Origin: an uncultured Eubacteriales bacterium
GTDB taxonomy: Bacteria; Bacillota; Clostridia; Christensenellales; CAG-1252
NCBI GenBank assembly: GCA_902797685.1
Contig: CADBTQ010000051.1
Coordinates: 1-46,520, forward strand
Reading direction: 5' to 3'
DNA: 46,520 nt
In this document: positions 31,361 to 38,869 of the stretch, in pieces
How the letters are laid out: each line of letters opens with the position of its first letter
Numbering within the stretch: position 1 is the stretch's first letter
Translations under genes and position numbers: made by a program
The notes under the pieces: generated by a model
Seen by the model: only the letters and a program-made list of their open reading frames with translations
Told to the model about the DNA's origin: nothing
The model's database searches: none

Positions 31361-32200
31361 TTATTCCTCCACGATGATTTGGGTCTTGGCGGGGTCGATC
31401 TTGGTGGGATCCATCGTCAATTCCCCGATACGGCGGGCTTTGATCACGCCCGACGAGGGATTGAACACGCTGTCCACCTCGTCCACTTGGGCGTCGATAT
31501 CTTCGCAGTACTCAAAGGACAAACTCGTGCCTTTGAGGTGGCAGTTGACCAATTTGAGGTGTTGGATATAGCACAATCCCTGCAAACTCTCGATAGTGCA
31601 GTTGACCAAGGTCATGTGGCGGGTATTCCACCCGATGTATTCGCCTACGATCACGCTGTCGTACACTTCCACGTTTTGGCAATTCCAAAAGGAATCCTTG
31701 GAATTGAGCACGCTGTCGTACACTTTGACGTCGCTCGCCCCGTCGAAACAGTAGTTGCCGTCAAGGTGCAAATTGTGCGCTTCGATATGGTGTGAACCAA
31801 ATCCGAAGTAGTCGCCCGCCGCTTCGACGTCCTCGAGACGGACGCCGTCGCAGTTCCAAAAGGTCTCTTTGGCGTTGGGCATTTTGACCCGCTTGAGGGT
31901 CACGTTGCCCGCGCGGCGGAAGGTCTTGGGCGCTTCGATCAAACTATCTACGATCTCGATGTCGTGGGTGTACCAGATCCCGCTGCGGGCGGTCTCGTTG
32001 AGGGTGGACCGGTCGACTTTGACCCCGTGGCTGTACCACATGGGATATTTCCAGTCAAACACGCACTCGTGCACCTCGATCCCGCGGCTCTCTTTGAGGG
32101 GAGATTCCCCGTTGCGAAAAGTACAGCCCTCAAATCGGGTGTCTTTCGCCCAAAACGCCGCTCTTTCTCCTTCCAATACCTTGTTGCTTACGATTTCCAT
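31361..32200 (-). CDS. DUF3737 family protein (right-handed beta-helix-like)
   Basis: A 279-residue protein built of short repeats of about 20 residues with a regular pattern (for example FWNCDGVRLEDVEA, FWNCQNVEVYDSVI, HMTLVNCTIES, HLKLVNCHLKG), which suggests a right-handed beta-helix. It matches my recollection of DUF3737, a family found next to PatB/MalY-type aminotransferases in many Firmicutes. No signal peptide is seen, so it is probably cytosolic. The frame opens at 32218, but the ATG at 32200 follows AGAGGT and is preferred. First gene of its operon, with a promoter about 70 bp upstream. Confidence 0.85.
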   Translation of the reverse strand: MEIVSNKVLEGERAAFWAKDTRFEGCTFRNGESPLKESRGIEVHECVFDWKYPMWYSHGVKVDRSTLNETARSGIWYTHDIEIVDSLIEAPKTFRRAGNVTLKRVKMPNAKETFWNCDGVRLEDVEAAGDYFGFGSHHIEAHNLHLDGNYCFDGASDVKVYDSVLNSKDSFWNCQNVEVYDSVIVGEYIGWNTRHMTLVNCTIESLQGLCYIQHLKLVNCHLKGTSLSFEYCEDIDAQVDEVDSVFNPSSGVIKARRIGELTMDPTKIDPAKTQIIVEE

Positions 32201-32267
32201 TTTTCTACCTCTAAACAAAACGCGACGCGTCCGCTAACCGCCTTTGGCGGTTGACGCGTGCTCTATT

Positions 32268-32296
32268 ATCATATCACAACTTTTAGAGGTTAGCAA
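32268..32296 (-). promoter_or_regulatory. Promoter of the DUF3737-PatB-YdeI operon
   Basis: On the minus strand TTGCTA (32296-32291) and TATGAT (32273-32268) with a 17-bp spacer. The leader between it and the ATG contains nested inverted repeats (ACGCGT arms around an ACCGCC/GGCGGT hairpin, 32225-32258), which may influence expression. Confidence 0.7.
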
Positions 32297-32430
32297 CAAC
32301 ACAGGGCGAAAAATTGTTAGCATTCAAACAATTTTTCCTTTCGCCTGTCGTTCGGTCGCAAAAAGCGGCGGGGCAAGGCGGTCAAATCGGGCGGCAAAAC
32401 CCGCCGTTTGCGAAAAGGCGGGGCAAATTG

Positions 32431-32460
32431 TTGCGTTTTGCTTTCGTTCTTTGGTACAAT
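32431..32460 (+). promoter_or_regulatory. Promoter of the M18 aminopeptidase gene
   Basis: TTGCGT (32431-32436), 18-bp spacer, TACAAT (32455-32460); AAGGAG follows at about 32479, before the ATG at 32492. The rest of 32297-32430 is a GC-rich stretch with short inverted repeats and no recognisable gene. Confidence 0.7.
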
Positions 32461-32491
32461 AGAGGTGAAAAAAACTGTAAGGAGATCGCTT

Positions 32492-33853
32492 ATGGAAAAC
32501 AAAGATTTACTGTACAAACGCACCCAAGCCAAAGACGCGGCGCTCTTAGAAGCCGCGCAAAAGTACGCCGAGGGCTACAAACGCTTTTTGGACAACGGCA
32601 AGACCGAGCGTGAAGTCGTCAAAGAGACGGTCGCCATGGCGCAAGCCGCCGGCTACAAAGAGTATCGCTTGGGCGACAAGATCAACGCGGGTGACAAACT
32701 CTTCTACAACAACCGCGGCAAAGCCCTGTTTTTGATCCGCGCGGGGCGTGCCGACTTAGCCAAAGAGGGCGTGCGCATTTTGGTCGCGCACGTGGATAGT
32801 CCCCGTCTCGACCTCAAGCAAGTGCCTCTCTACGAGGAGAACGACATCGCCTACCTCAAGACCCACTACTACGGCGGCATCAAAAAGTATCAATGGTTGA
32901 CCATTCCCCTGGCTTTGCACGGCGTGATCGCCAAAAAGGACGGGGAAGTCGTCGAGATCAAAGTGGGCGAAAAAGAGGAAGATCCCGTATTTTATATCAC
33001 CGATCTACTGCCTCACCTCTCCCAAGAGATCGTCACTAAACCGGTGTCCGAGGCGTTCCCTGCCGAAAATCTCAACGTCATCGTGGGCGGGCTGCCCTTG
33101 GACGGAGAGGAAAAGGACGCGGTCAAATTGGCGGTACTGCGCTACCTCAACGACGCTTACGGCGTGACCGAAGAGGACTTCCTCTCGGCGGAGATCGAAG
33201 TGGTGCCCGCCGTCAAAGCGCGCGACGTGGGCTTTGATCGCGCTTTCCTGGCGTCCTACGGCCACGACGACAGAGTGTGCGCCTATCCCGAGATCACCGC
33301 GACCTTGGAGACCGAGACCGAGCAGACGGTGGTCACCATCTTGGCGGACAAAGAGGAGATCGGCTCGGAAGGCAACAGCGGTATGCAATGTATCCTCATC
33401 AAGGATATCCTCGATCTGTTGGCGGAGTCCTACGGGGTGTCGTCCGCCTTGGTGCGCTCCCACTCGGCTTGTCTGTCCGCCGACGTGACCGCAGGTTACG
33501 ATCCCAACTACAAATCCGCGTTCGAAGCCAAAAACGTGGCGTACGTGGGCTACGGCGTGGGTATGTGCAAGTTTACGGGCTCTCGCGGCAAAGGCGGTAG
33601 CAACGACGCGCACGCCGAGTTTATCGGCAAGATCCGCAAGGTCTTCGCGGACGGCGGCGTGATCTGGCAAACGGGCGAATTGGGTAGAGTGGACTTAGGC
33701 GGCGGCGGTACGGTCGCCAAGTTCTTGGCGTCCTACAACATCGACACCGTGGACGTGGGCGTGCCCGTGCTCAGTATGCACGCTCCCTACGAGTTGATCG
33801 CCAAGACCGACCTCTATTCCGCCCACCTCGCTTTCGTCGCGTTTATCCGATAA
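32492..33853 (+). CDS. M18 family aminopeptidase
   Basis: A 453-residue cytosolic metallopeptidase of family M18 (aspartyl aminopeptidase/yeast Ape1 type). The metal-ligand and catalytic motifs are in order: LVAHVDSPRLDLK (about 105-117; His and the catalytic Asp), ILADKEEIGSEGNSGM (about 284-299; the Glu-Glu pair), SADVTAGYDPNY (about 330-341) and the C-terminal MHAPYELIAKTDLY (His ligand). It also has GHDDRVCAYPE, typical of the family. It removes N-terminal residues, often acidic ones, from peptides and forms large tetrahedral assemblies. Length is normal. The start at 32492 follows AAGGAG; the frame upstream is open but precedes the promoter. Confidence 0.93.
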   Translation: MENKDLLYKRTQAKDAALLEAAQKYAEGYKRFLDNGKTEREVVKETVAMAQAAGYKEYRLGDKINAGDKLFYNNRGKALFLIRAGRADLAKEGVRILVAHVDSPRLDLKQVPLYEENDIAYLKTHYYGGIKKYQWLTIPLALHGVIAKKDGEVVEIKVGEKEEDPVFYITDLLPHLSQEIVTKPVSEAFPAENLNVIVGGLPLDGEEKDAVKLAVLRYLNDAYGVTEEDFLSAEIEVVPAVKARDVGFDRAFLASYGHDDRVCAYPEITATLETETEQTVVTILADKEEIGSEGNSGMQCILIKDILDLLAESYGVSSALVRSHSACLSADVTAGYDPNYKSAFEAKNVAYVGYGVGMCKFTGSRGKGGSNDAHAEFIGKIRKVFADGGVIWQTGELGRVDLGGGGTVAKFLASYNIDTVDVGVPVLSMHAPYELIAKTDLYSAHLAFVAFIR

Positions 33854-33880
33854 TCGCGTTCGATCTTAGCAAACCAAACA

Positions 33881-33914
33881 AAAACCCTTCGTTCGGTCGA
33901 GCGAAGGGTTTTTG
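33881..33914. terminator. Bidirectional terminator between the M18 and thrS genes
   Basis: AAAACCCTTCG (33881-33891) pairs with CGAAGGGTTTT (33902-33912) around a 10-nt loop, with A and T runs on either side, so it can end transcripts from both convergent genes. Confidence 0.9.
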
Positions 33915-33942
33915 TTTACCCCAAAGGGGTCGAAAGTCGTAC

Positions 33943-35727
33943 TTACTTGCGGTCGTGGATCTTGTCCACGAGCAGTCTGCCAAACTCTTCGAGCGAGCAG
34001 CCCGTGGTTTGGTCGGTGTCGCGGTCGCGCACCGAAAGGGTGTGATTTTCGATCTCCTTGGCGCCCACGATGACCATGTAGGGCACGCGGTCGACTTGAC
34101 GAGCCTCGCGGATCTTGTAACCCACAGTCTCGTTGCGGTCGTCCAATTTGACCCGTATATCCAAGTCGTCCAGATACTCGGTGATCTCTTTGGCAAAGGC
34201 GGGATCGGTGCCGGGGAGGGTCAACACCTTGACTTGCAAGGGAGCCAACCACAGGGGGAACTTGCCCTTGGTCTCCTCGATCAGGTACGCCATAAAGCGA
34301 TCCAAGCTGCCCAAGATGGCGCGGTGCAAGACCACGGGGGTCTTTTCGGTGCCGTCTCTGTCGGTGTAGGTCAGGTGGAACTTAGCGGGCAAGCAGAAGT
34401 CCAATTGGCAGGTGGAGAGGGTGTATTCCGCGCCGATGGCGGGTTGCACGTTGACGTCCAGTTTGGGACCGTAGAAAGCCGCCTCGCCGATCTCCTCGGT
34501 AAAGTCGATGCCGATGTCGGTCAGCACCTCTCTCAAAGCGGTCTCCGCCTTTTCCCACATGGCGTCGTCTTGGTGGTATTTGACCTTGTCCTCGGGGTCG
34601 CGCAGCGACAGCACGCAGCGATAAGAGGTGATGCCGAAGTCCTTGTACACGTCAAAGATGAGTTTGACCACCGAGGCGACCTCGTCCTTGATCTGCTCGG
34701 GGGTCACGAACAAGTGGGCGTCGTTTTGGCAGAAGTGGCGACCGCGCTCAATGCCTTTGAGGGTGCCCGAAGGCTCGTAGCGGAAGTCGTGGGCGATCTC
34801 GCCGATACGGATGGGCAGATCGCGGTAGGAGTGGATCTGGTTGGCGTAGATCATCATGTGATGGGGGCAGTTCATGGGGCGAAGGACAAACTCCTCCTCG
34901 TCCACTTGCATCATGGGGAACATATTGTCGCGATAGTGCTCCCAGTGACCGCTGGTGCGGTACAAATCGACGGTGCCCACGCAGGGGGTCAATACGTGCA
35001 AGTAGCCCAATTTGCGCTCCTTATGCTTGATGTAGTTTTCCAACTGTTGCCACACTTCGTAGCCGTTGGGCAAAAACATGGGCAAGCCCTTGCCGATCAG
35101 ATCGTCGGTCATAAACAAGCGCATATCCTTGCCGATCTTGCGATGGTCGCGCGCTTTGGCTTCTTTGACTTGCTCCTCGTAAGCCGCCAGTTCGTCCGCC
35201 GTGCGGAACGCCACGCCGTTGATACGGGTGAGCATCTTGTTGTCCTTGTCGTTTTTCCAATACGCGCCCGATTGTTGGGTGAGCTTGAAGGCTTTGAGGG
35301 CTTTGGTGTAGGTCAGGTGAGGACCGGTACACATATCGATGTACTCGCCCTGTTGATAAAAACTGATGACGGCGTCCTCGGGCAAGTCCCCGATGTGCTC
35401 CACTTTGTACTTTTCGCCGCGGCTCTCCATCAGGGCGATGGCTTCCTCGCGAGGCAGGATAAAGGACTTGATGGGCAAGTTCTCTTTGACGATCTTTTGC
35501 ATCTCCTTTTCGATCTTGACGAGATCTTCGTCGGTCAACTTGGTGTCGCCCAAGTCGATATCGTAAAAGAAACCTTTTTCGGTCGCGGGACCATAGCCGA
35601 AATCGGCGTGGGGGTACAGTCTTTTGACCGCTTGCGCCATGATATGCGCCGCCGTGTGGCGGATCACTTGCAGTTCTTCCTCTTGAGGACATTCGGCGAC
35701 GGTGCCGTCTTTGTAGATAATCTTCAT
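33943..35727 (-). CDS. thrS: Threonyl-tRNA synthetase lacking most of the TGS domain
   Basis: A 594-residue class II aminoacyl-tRNA synthetase that charges tRNA-Thr. Only about 20 residues precede the editing domain, whose zinc-type motif is HTAAH (24-28) with a later CTGPH. Typical ThrRS (about 640 residues) has a 60-residue TGS domain first; it is missing here, as in some known short forms. The catalytic domain shows motif 2 (FRYEPSGTLKGIERGRHF), MNCPHH with the zinc cysteine, the LHRAILGSLDR motif 3, and an anticodon-binding C-terminal domain (about 490-594). AAGGAG lies 5 nt upstream of the ATG. No T-box leader was seen: only about 47 nt separate the predicted transcription start from the gene. 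Confidence 0.95.
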   Translation of the reverse strand: MKIIYKDGTVAECPQEEELQVIRHTAAHIMAQAVKRLYPHADFGYGPATEKGFFYDIDLGDTKLTDEDLVKIEKEMQKIVKENLPIKSFILPREEAIALMESRGEKYKVEHIGDLPEDAVISFYQQGEYIDMCTGPHLTYTKALKAFKLTQQSGAYWKNDKDNKMLTRINGVAFRTADELAAYEEQVKEAKARDHRKIGKDMRLFMTDDLIGKGLPMFLPNGYEVWQQLENYIKHKERKLGYLHVLTPCVGTVDLYRTSGHWEHYRDNMFPMMQVDEEEFVLRPMNCPHHMMIYANQIHSYRDLPIRIGEIAHDFRYEPSGTLKGIERGRHFCQNDAHLFVTPEQIKDEVASVVKLIFDVYKDFGITSYRCVLSLRDPEDKVKYHQDDAMWEKAETALREVLTDIGIDFTEEIGEAAFYGPKLDVNVQPAIGAEYTLSTCQLDFCLPAKFHLTYTDRDGTEKTPVVLHRAILGSLDRFMAYLIEETKGKFPLWLAPLQVKVLTLPGTDPAFAKEITEYLDDLDIRVKLDDRNETVGYKIREARQVDRVPYMVIVGAKEIENHTLSVRDRDTDQTTGCSLEEFGRLLVDKIHDRK

Positions 35728-35737
35728 ACATACTCCT

Positions 35738-35754
35738 TGCCACGGACTGTGGCA
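35738..35754 (-). promoter_or_regulatory. Hairpin abutting the thrS ribosome binding site
   Basis: In the thrS leader TGCCAC and GTGGCA form a 6-bp stem with a 5-nt loop, and AAGGAG begins at its base. A TGATAT spacer and a further short inverted repeat (around 35757-35776) follow upstream, the same style as the intergenic hairpin arrays. It could modulate ribosome access or protect the mRNA 5' end. Confidence 0.5.
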
Positions 35755-35780
35755 TGATATTTCGCCGTAGCGATATACTT

Positions 35781-35809
35781 AGTTTAGTCCTTTTTGTCCC
35801 CAAAGTCAA
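35781..35809 (-). promoter_or_regulatory. Promoter of thrS
   Basis: On the minus strand TTGACT (35809-35804), 17-bp spacer, TAAACT (35786-35781). A perfect 20-bp palindrome lies 14 bp upstream of the -35 box. Confidence 0.75.
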
Positions 35810-35823
35810 CGGCTAAGGGCTAC

Positions 35824-35843
35824 TTTATCCAATATTGGATAAA
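35824..35843. promoter_or_regulatory. 20-bp perfect palindrome, candidate operator
   Basis: TTTATCCAATATTGGATAAA is a perfect 20-bp inverted repeat, much more AT-rich than its surroundings. It lies between the divergent thrS and nucleotidyltransferase genes, just upstream of the thrS -35 box and about 110 bp before the other start codon. The symmetry with no loop suggests a dimeric DNA-binding regulator rather than an RNA hairpin. No regulator gene is adjacent. Confidence 0.55.
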
Positions 35844-35950
35844 TGTGTCATAGCAAACGAATAGTCTCTACCATGGGGCAGATCGTCGAGATCGCGCCAA
35901 TCGTGCCGTCTTTCGGTGTCAAAGCGGGGTCGGGACGCATATAGTGCGCT

Positions 35951-36814
35951 ATGCTCGGAGTGGATTTGGTGATATTGGCTGCGGGATTGGGACGGCGTTT
36001 CGGCGGGGACAAACAGGTGTGCGAAGTGGACGACAGAGGGCAACTTTTGATGGAGTACACCCTCTACGACGCTTGTCTTGCGGGGGTAGAGCGCGCGGTC
36101 TTGGTGATAAGGGAGCAAGACCAAAGCAAGTTCGCCCCTCTTTGCGACAGGTGGAAAGGCAAGGTCAAGATGGAGTTTGCCTATCAGATCCCGCCCGCCG
36201 CATACGGGTTTGAGAGGGAGACCCCCTTGGGGACGGGACACGCTCTGCTTTGCGCGGCGGGCGCGGTCAAGGGCTCGTTCGTCCTCGTCAATGCGGACGA
36301 CTACTACGGCAAAGGGGCGATCGCCTTGGCGGTAGCGCACGCAAAGAGGGGCGAAAACGCGCTCATCGGCTATCCTTTGGGCTCGACGGTGCCCCCCGTG
36401 GGGCGGGTGTCCCGCGGGATCGTGCTGCAAGAGGACGGCTATCTCAAAGGGGTCGTCGAGTGTAGCACTTACCGAGTGGGGGAGCGAATTGCTGTCGAGG
36501 ACGGCAAAGTCAAGCGATATTTGCCCTCGTTCGTTCCCGTTTCCCTCAACCTGTTCGCGTTGTTCCAAGGGATATTCGCCTCGGCGGGGCGGGTGTTCGG
36601 CGGCTTTTTGTTGGAGGCGGACGAGGGGGCGGAATGTCTGCTCACCCAAGTGATCGCGGACTATCTCTCCCGCGGCGGGACGATCAAAGTCGATTCCTCT
36701 CCCGACCGCTGGATGGGCATGACCCACCGTAGGGAGTTGGAGGAAGTCAAACGATACTTGGCGGCGTTGCAAAAGAGCGGGGCGTATCCCTTGCGTTTGG
36801 CGGAGGCAATATGA
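35951..36814 (+). CDS. Nucleotidyltransferase (sugar-nucleotide pyrophosphorylase-like)
   Basis: A 287-residue GT-A-type NTP transferase. The N-terminal nucleotide-binding signature LAAGLGRRFGGDKQ (9-22) and the metal-binding VNADDYYG (about 112-119) are clear; TPLGTGHALLCAAG (about 93-106) is the substrate-pocket loop. It would join a nucleotide to a sugar phosphate or similar alcohol phosphate. It is shorter than GlmU or GalU, and substrate specificity is not readable. The next gene, overlapping by 4 nt (ATGA), encodes a hexapeptide-repeat protein, so together they recall the two halves of GlmU as separate proteins. No ribosome site is seen; a TATAGT 5 bp before the ATG could give a leaderless transcript, but its -35 match is poor. 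Confidence 0.85.
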   Translation: MLGVDLVILAAGLGRRFGGDKQVCEVDDRGQLLMEYTLYDACLAGVERAVLVIREQDQSKFAPLCDRWKGKVKMEFAYQIPPAAYGFERETPLGTGHALLCAAGAVKGSFVLVNADDYYGKGAIALAVAHAKRGENALIGYPLGSTVPPVGRVSRGIVLQEDGYLKGVVECSTYRVGERIAVEDGKVKRYLPSFVPVSLNLFALFQGIFASAGRVFGGFLLEADEGAECLLTQVIADYLSRGGTIKVDSSPDRWMGMTHRRELEEVKRYLAALQKSGAYPLRLAEAI

Positions 36815-37416
36815 CGGATTGGTGGCAGGACGAAGATTTTGTTGTAGACGAGCAAGCGCCGTGGGCGATTTTGGACGAGTTGCCCGCTTTGATCGAGCGC
36901 AAGGCTACGCAAAAAGGCTATCCCCAAGTGCGGCAAGGGGTGTGGATCGCCCCCACCGCGTTCGTTGCCTCTACCGCCGTATTGCTGCCCCCGTGTTTGG
37001 TGATGGACGGCGCGACCGTGGGGGAATGGGCGTATCTTAGGGGCAACTGTATCATCGGTAATGGCGCACGCGTGGGACACGCGGTAGAGGTCAAAGGGAG
37101 CGTCCTCATGCGAGGGGCTACCGCCGCCCACTTCAACTACGTCGGAGACAGCGTGCTGGGCGCGCACGCTCATTTGGGCGCGGGAGCGGTGCTATCCAAT
37201 CTTCGGTTGGACGAGGGGTCGGTCAAGGTGACTTGGCGAGGGGAGAGAGTCGACAGCGGTCGGCGCAAATTGGGCGCCATCGTGGGCGCTTACGCCCAAA
37301 TCGGGTGTAACGCCGTCCTCAACCCGGGGACGGTGGTGGAGCCTAAGGCTTGGGTGTTGCCTTTGGAGCGGGTGACGGGCTATCGCCCCAAAGAAAAAGG
37401 CGACTTTCGACCTTAG
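36811..37416 (+). CDS. Left-handed beta-helix (hexapeptide-repeat) protein
   Basis: A 201-residue protein. After about 45 residues come hexapeptide repeats with the [LIV]-G-x4 pattern (GVWIAPTAFVASTAVLLPP, ATVGEWAYLRGNCIIGNGAR, GDSVLGAHAHLGAGAVLSNL), followed by KLGAIVGAYAQIGCNAVLNP. This is the fold of acyltransferase domains such as GlmU-C and of nucleotide-sugar pyrophosphorylase C-terminal domains; the AHFNYVGDS and AGAVLSN segments echo the GlmU acetyl-CoA site region. It starts at 36811, with GGAGG 4 nt upstream, overlapping the nucleotidyltransferase stop. An acetyltransferase working with that enzyme, or a non-catalytic partner, are the options. Downstream lies a predicted antisense RNA whose end overlaps this gene. 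Confidence 0.85.
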   Translation: MTDWWQDEDFVVDEQAPWAILDELPALIERKATQKGYPQVRQGVWIAPTAFVASTAVLLPPCLVMDGATVGEWAYLRGNCIIGNGARVGHAVEVKGSVLMRGATAAHFNYVGDSVLGAHAHLGAGAVLSNLRLDEGSVKVTWRGERVDSGRRKLGAIVGAYAQIGCNAVLNPGTVVEPKAWVLPLERVTGYRPKEKGDFRP

Positions 37417-37485
37417 GGGGAGTCGTCAGCCGCCGAGTTGACCGACAAAGGGGGTTGTCGGGTAGGGCGAAGGGGGTCGCCTTAC
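37391..37485 (-). ncRNA. Predicted small RNA with repeated CCCCCT motifs
   Basis: A complete minus-strand unit: a promoter at 37521-37492, then two 7-bp hairpins (37483-37464 and 37461-37442), both with the identical loop CCCCCT, a third single-stranded CCCCCT (37420-37415), and a terminator-like hairpin (37414-37397) followed by TTTTTCTT (37398-37391). The unit is about 95 nt and its 3' end is antisense to the last codons of the hexapeptide-repeat gene. C-rich loops in Gram-positive sRNAs pair with G-rich ribosome sites, which suggests a translational regulator. The alternative is that the hairpins belong to the plus-strand 3' UTR. No expression evidence is available. Confidence 0.45.
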
Positions 37486-37491
37486 GTGTAC

Positions 37492-37521
37492 AGTATAGGT
37501 CATAATCCTTCTACTTGGCAA
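37492..37521 (-). promoter_or_regulatory. Promoter of the predicted small RNA
   Basis: On the minus strand TTGCCA (37521-37516), 18-bp spacer, TATACT (37497-37492). The fit to the promoter style of this genome is good, and no protein-coding gene lies downstream on this strand. Confidence 0.55.
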
Positions 37522-37563
37522 GGTCGAATTGTACCGTTAAAAGGACAGTCCGACCTTTTGTTT
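37520..37563 (+). terminator. Terminator of the nucleotidyltransferase/hexapeptide-repeat operon
   Basis: AAGGTCG (37520-37526) and CGACCTT (37551-37557) can pair around a 24-nt loop, or AAAAGG/CCTTTT closer in, followed by TTTTGTTTT. The long loop makes it weaker than the other terminators here. Confidence 0.6.
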
Positions 37564-37652
37564 TAGGGCTCAAGCGCAAGTTGCCGTTCCTCTCTTTGGG
37601 CGCAAAAAAATACAAAGGCAGGCAAAAAGAGACGTGGTTTTGCGCCAAACGG

Positions 37653-37682
37653 TTGGTTTCGGCGCGGTTTTTGTTGTACAAT
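37653..37682 (+). promoter_or_regulatory. Promoter of pheA
   Basis: TTGGTT (37653-37658), 18-bp spacer, TACAAT (37677-37682); GAGGTG lies 7 bp before the ATG at 37705. The stretch 37566-37652 shows no gene and no attenuator-like leader peptide. Confidence 0.65.
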
Positions 37683-37704
37683 AAAAGAAAAACGAGGTGA
37701 ACTT

Positions 37705-38820
37705 ATGAGTGATCGGGACAGGATCGAGTCGATAGACGATCAAATCGCCGCCCTTTACGTCGAGCGCATGGCGTTGATCAAACGTCAAGCGGAAGAAGAG
37801 CCGATCTCGGGTCAAGCGGATGAAAAGTCGGTCGTTTCCCGCGTGACCAAAGACGTCCCCGACGACATGGCGCGGTATCTCAAGCAGGTGTTCGACGGGG
37901 TGTTGGAGACGGGGCTTGCCTACCGCCGTAGTTTGACCCTGCCCGACTCGCCCTTGCGCGACAGGATACAGGGGGCGCTGTCGGCTGCCGACCGTACCTT
38001 CCCCGCTCGCGCGGTGGTCGCCTGCCAAGGGGTGGAAGGCGCTTATTCGGGCATCGCCGCCTCTCGCGTGTTCGCCATACCGCAGACGGTGTTTTTCAAG
38101 GATTTCGACGGGGTGTTTTCGGCGGTGGAAAAGGGCTTTTGCCGCTACGGCGTGCTGCCGATCGAAAACTCCGCCGTGGGCAGCGTCAATGCGGTCTACG
38201 ACCTCATGAAAAAGCACCGCTTTTATATCGTGCGTTCGGTCAGATTGCAGGTCAGCCACCATCTGTTGGCAAAACCCGGCACGTCCTTGGACGAGATCAC
38301 CGAGGTGTTCAGCCACGAGCAGGCGCTCAACCAATGTTCGGCGCTTTTGGCGAGTTTGCCCCAAGGGGTCAAGGTGACGGTCGCCACCAATACCGCGGTC
38401 GCCGCCAAGACGGTGGCGGAGAGCGATGGCAAAACGGCTTGTATCAGCAGCAGAGATTGCGCCGCCCTTTACGGGTTGAGTATCCTCAAAAGCAACGTGC
38501 AGGATCGAGACAACAATTTCACTCGCTTTATCGTCATCAGCAAGGATTTGACCATCTATCAAGGCGCCGACCGCATCTCCATCATGATGACCTTGCCCAA
38601 CTACGCTGGCTCGCTCAATCGCACCCTCAACAAGTTTTCGACCTTGGGACTCAATCTCACCAAGTTAGAGAGCCGCCCCCTGCCCAACACGACGTTTGAG
38701 TTTATGTTCTATTTTGACTTCGAGGGACGCCCCGACGATCCCGCCGTTTTGTCTCTTTTGTCCGAGTTGGACTTGGGCTCGGAGGAGTTTGCATTCCTCG
38801 GCGCTTATCGGGAGATTTAG
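37705..38820 (+). CDS. pheA: Bifunctional chorismate mutase/prephenate dehydratase
   Basis: A 371-residue enzyme catalysing the steps from chorismate to phenylpyruvate in phenylalanine synthesis. Residues 1-80 form a type-II chorismate mutase (RIESIDDQIAALYVERMALI at the start). The prephenate dehydratase domain (about 100-280) has CQGVEGAYSGIAA, GVLPIENSAVGSV, SHEQALNQC and the catalytic NFTRFIVIS. The C-terminal ACT domain (about 290-371) carries LESRPLPNTTFEF, the ESRP motif that binds phenylalanine for feedback inhibition. The first residues of the dehydratase motif read ACQG rather than the usual YLGP, a modest departure. It is a single gene with its own promoter; no other aromatic-pathway gene is nearby. 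Confidence 0.93.
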   Translation: MSDRDRIESIDDQIAALYVERMALIKRQAEEEPISGQADEKSVVSRVTKDVPDDMARYLKQVFDGVLETGLAYRRSLTLPDSPLRDRIQGALSAADRTFPARAVVACQGVEGAYSGIAASRVFAIPQTVFFKDFDGVFSAVEKGFCRYGVLPIENSAVGSVNAVYDLMKKHRFYIVRSVRLQVSHHLLAKPGTSLDEITEVFSHEQALNQCSALLASLPQGVKVTVATNTAVAAKTVAESDGKTACISSRDCAALYGLSILKSNVQDRDNNFTRFIVISKDLTIYQGADRISIMMTLPNYAGSLNRTLNKFSTLGLNLTKLESRPLPNTTFEFMFYFDFEGRPDDPAVLSLLSELDLGSEEFAFLGAYREI

Positions 38821-38869
38821 ACTATCTTTACCGCATTACGTTGGCGAAAAGACGTATAGACAGACGACT

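Noticed and set aside
35728-35823. T-box riboswitch upstream of thrS
   Set aside because: The leader is only about 50 nt, and no conserved T-box sequence or specifier stem could be found.
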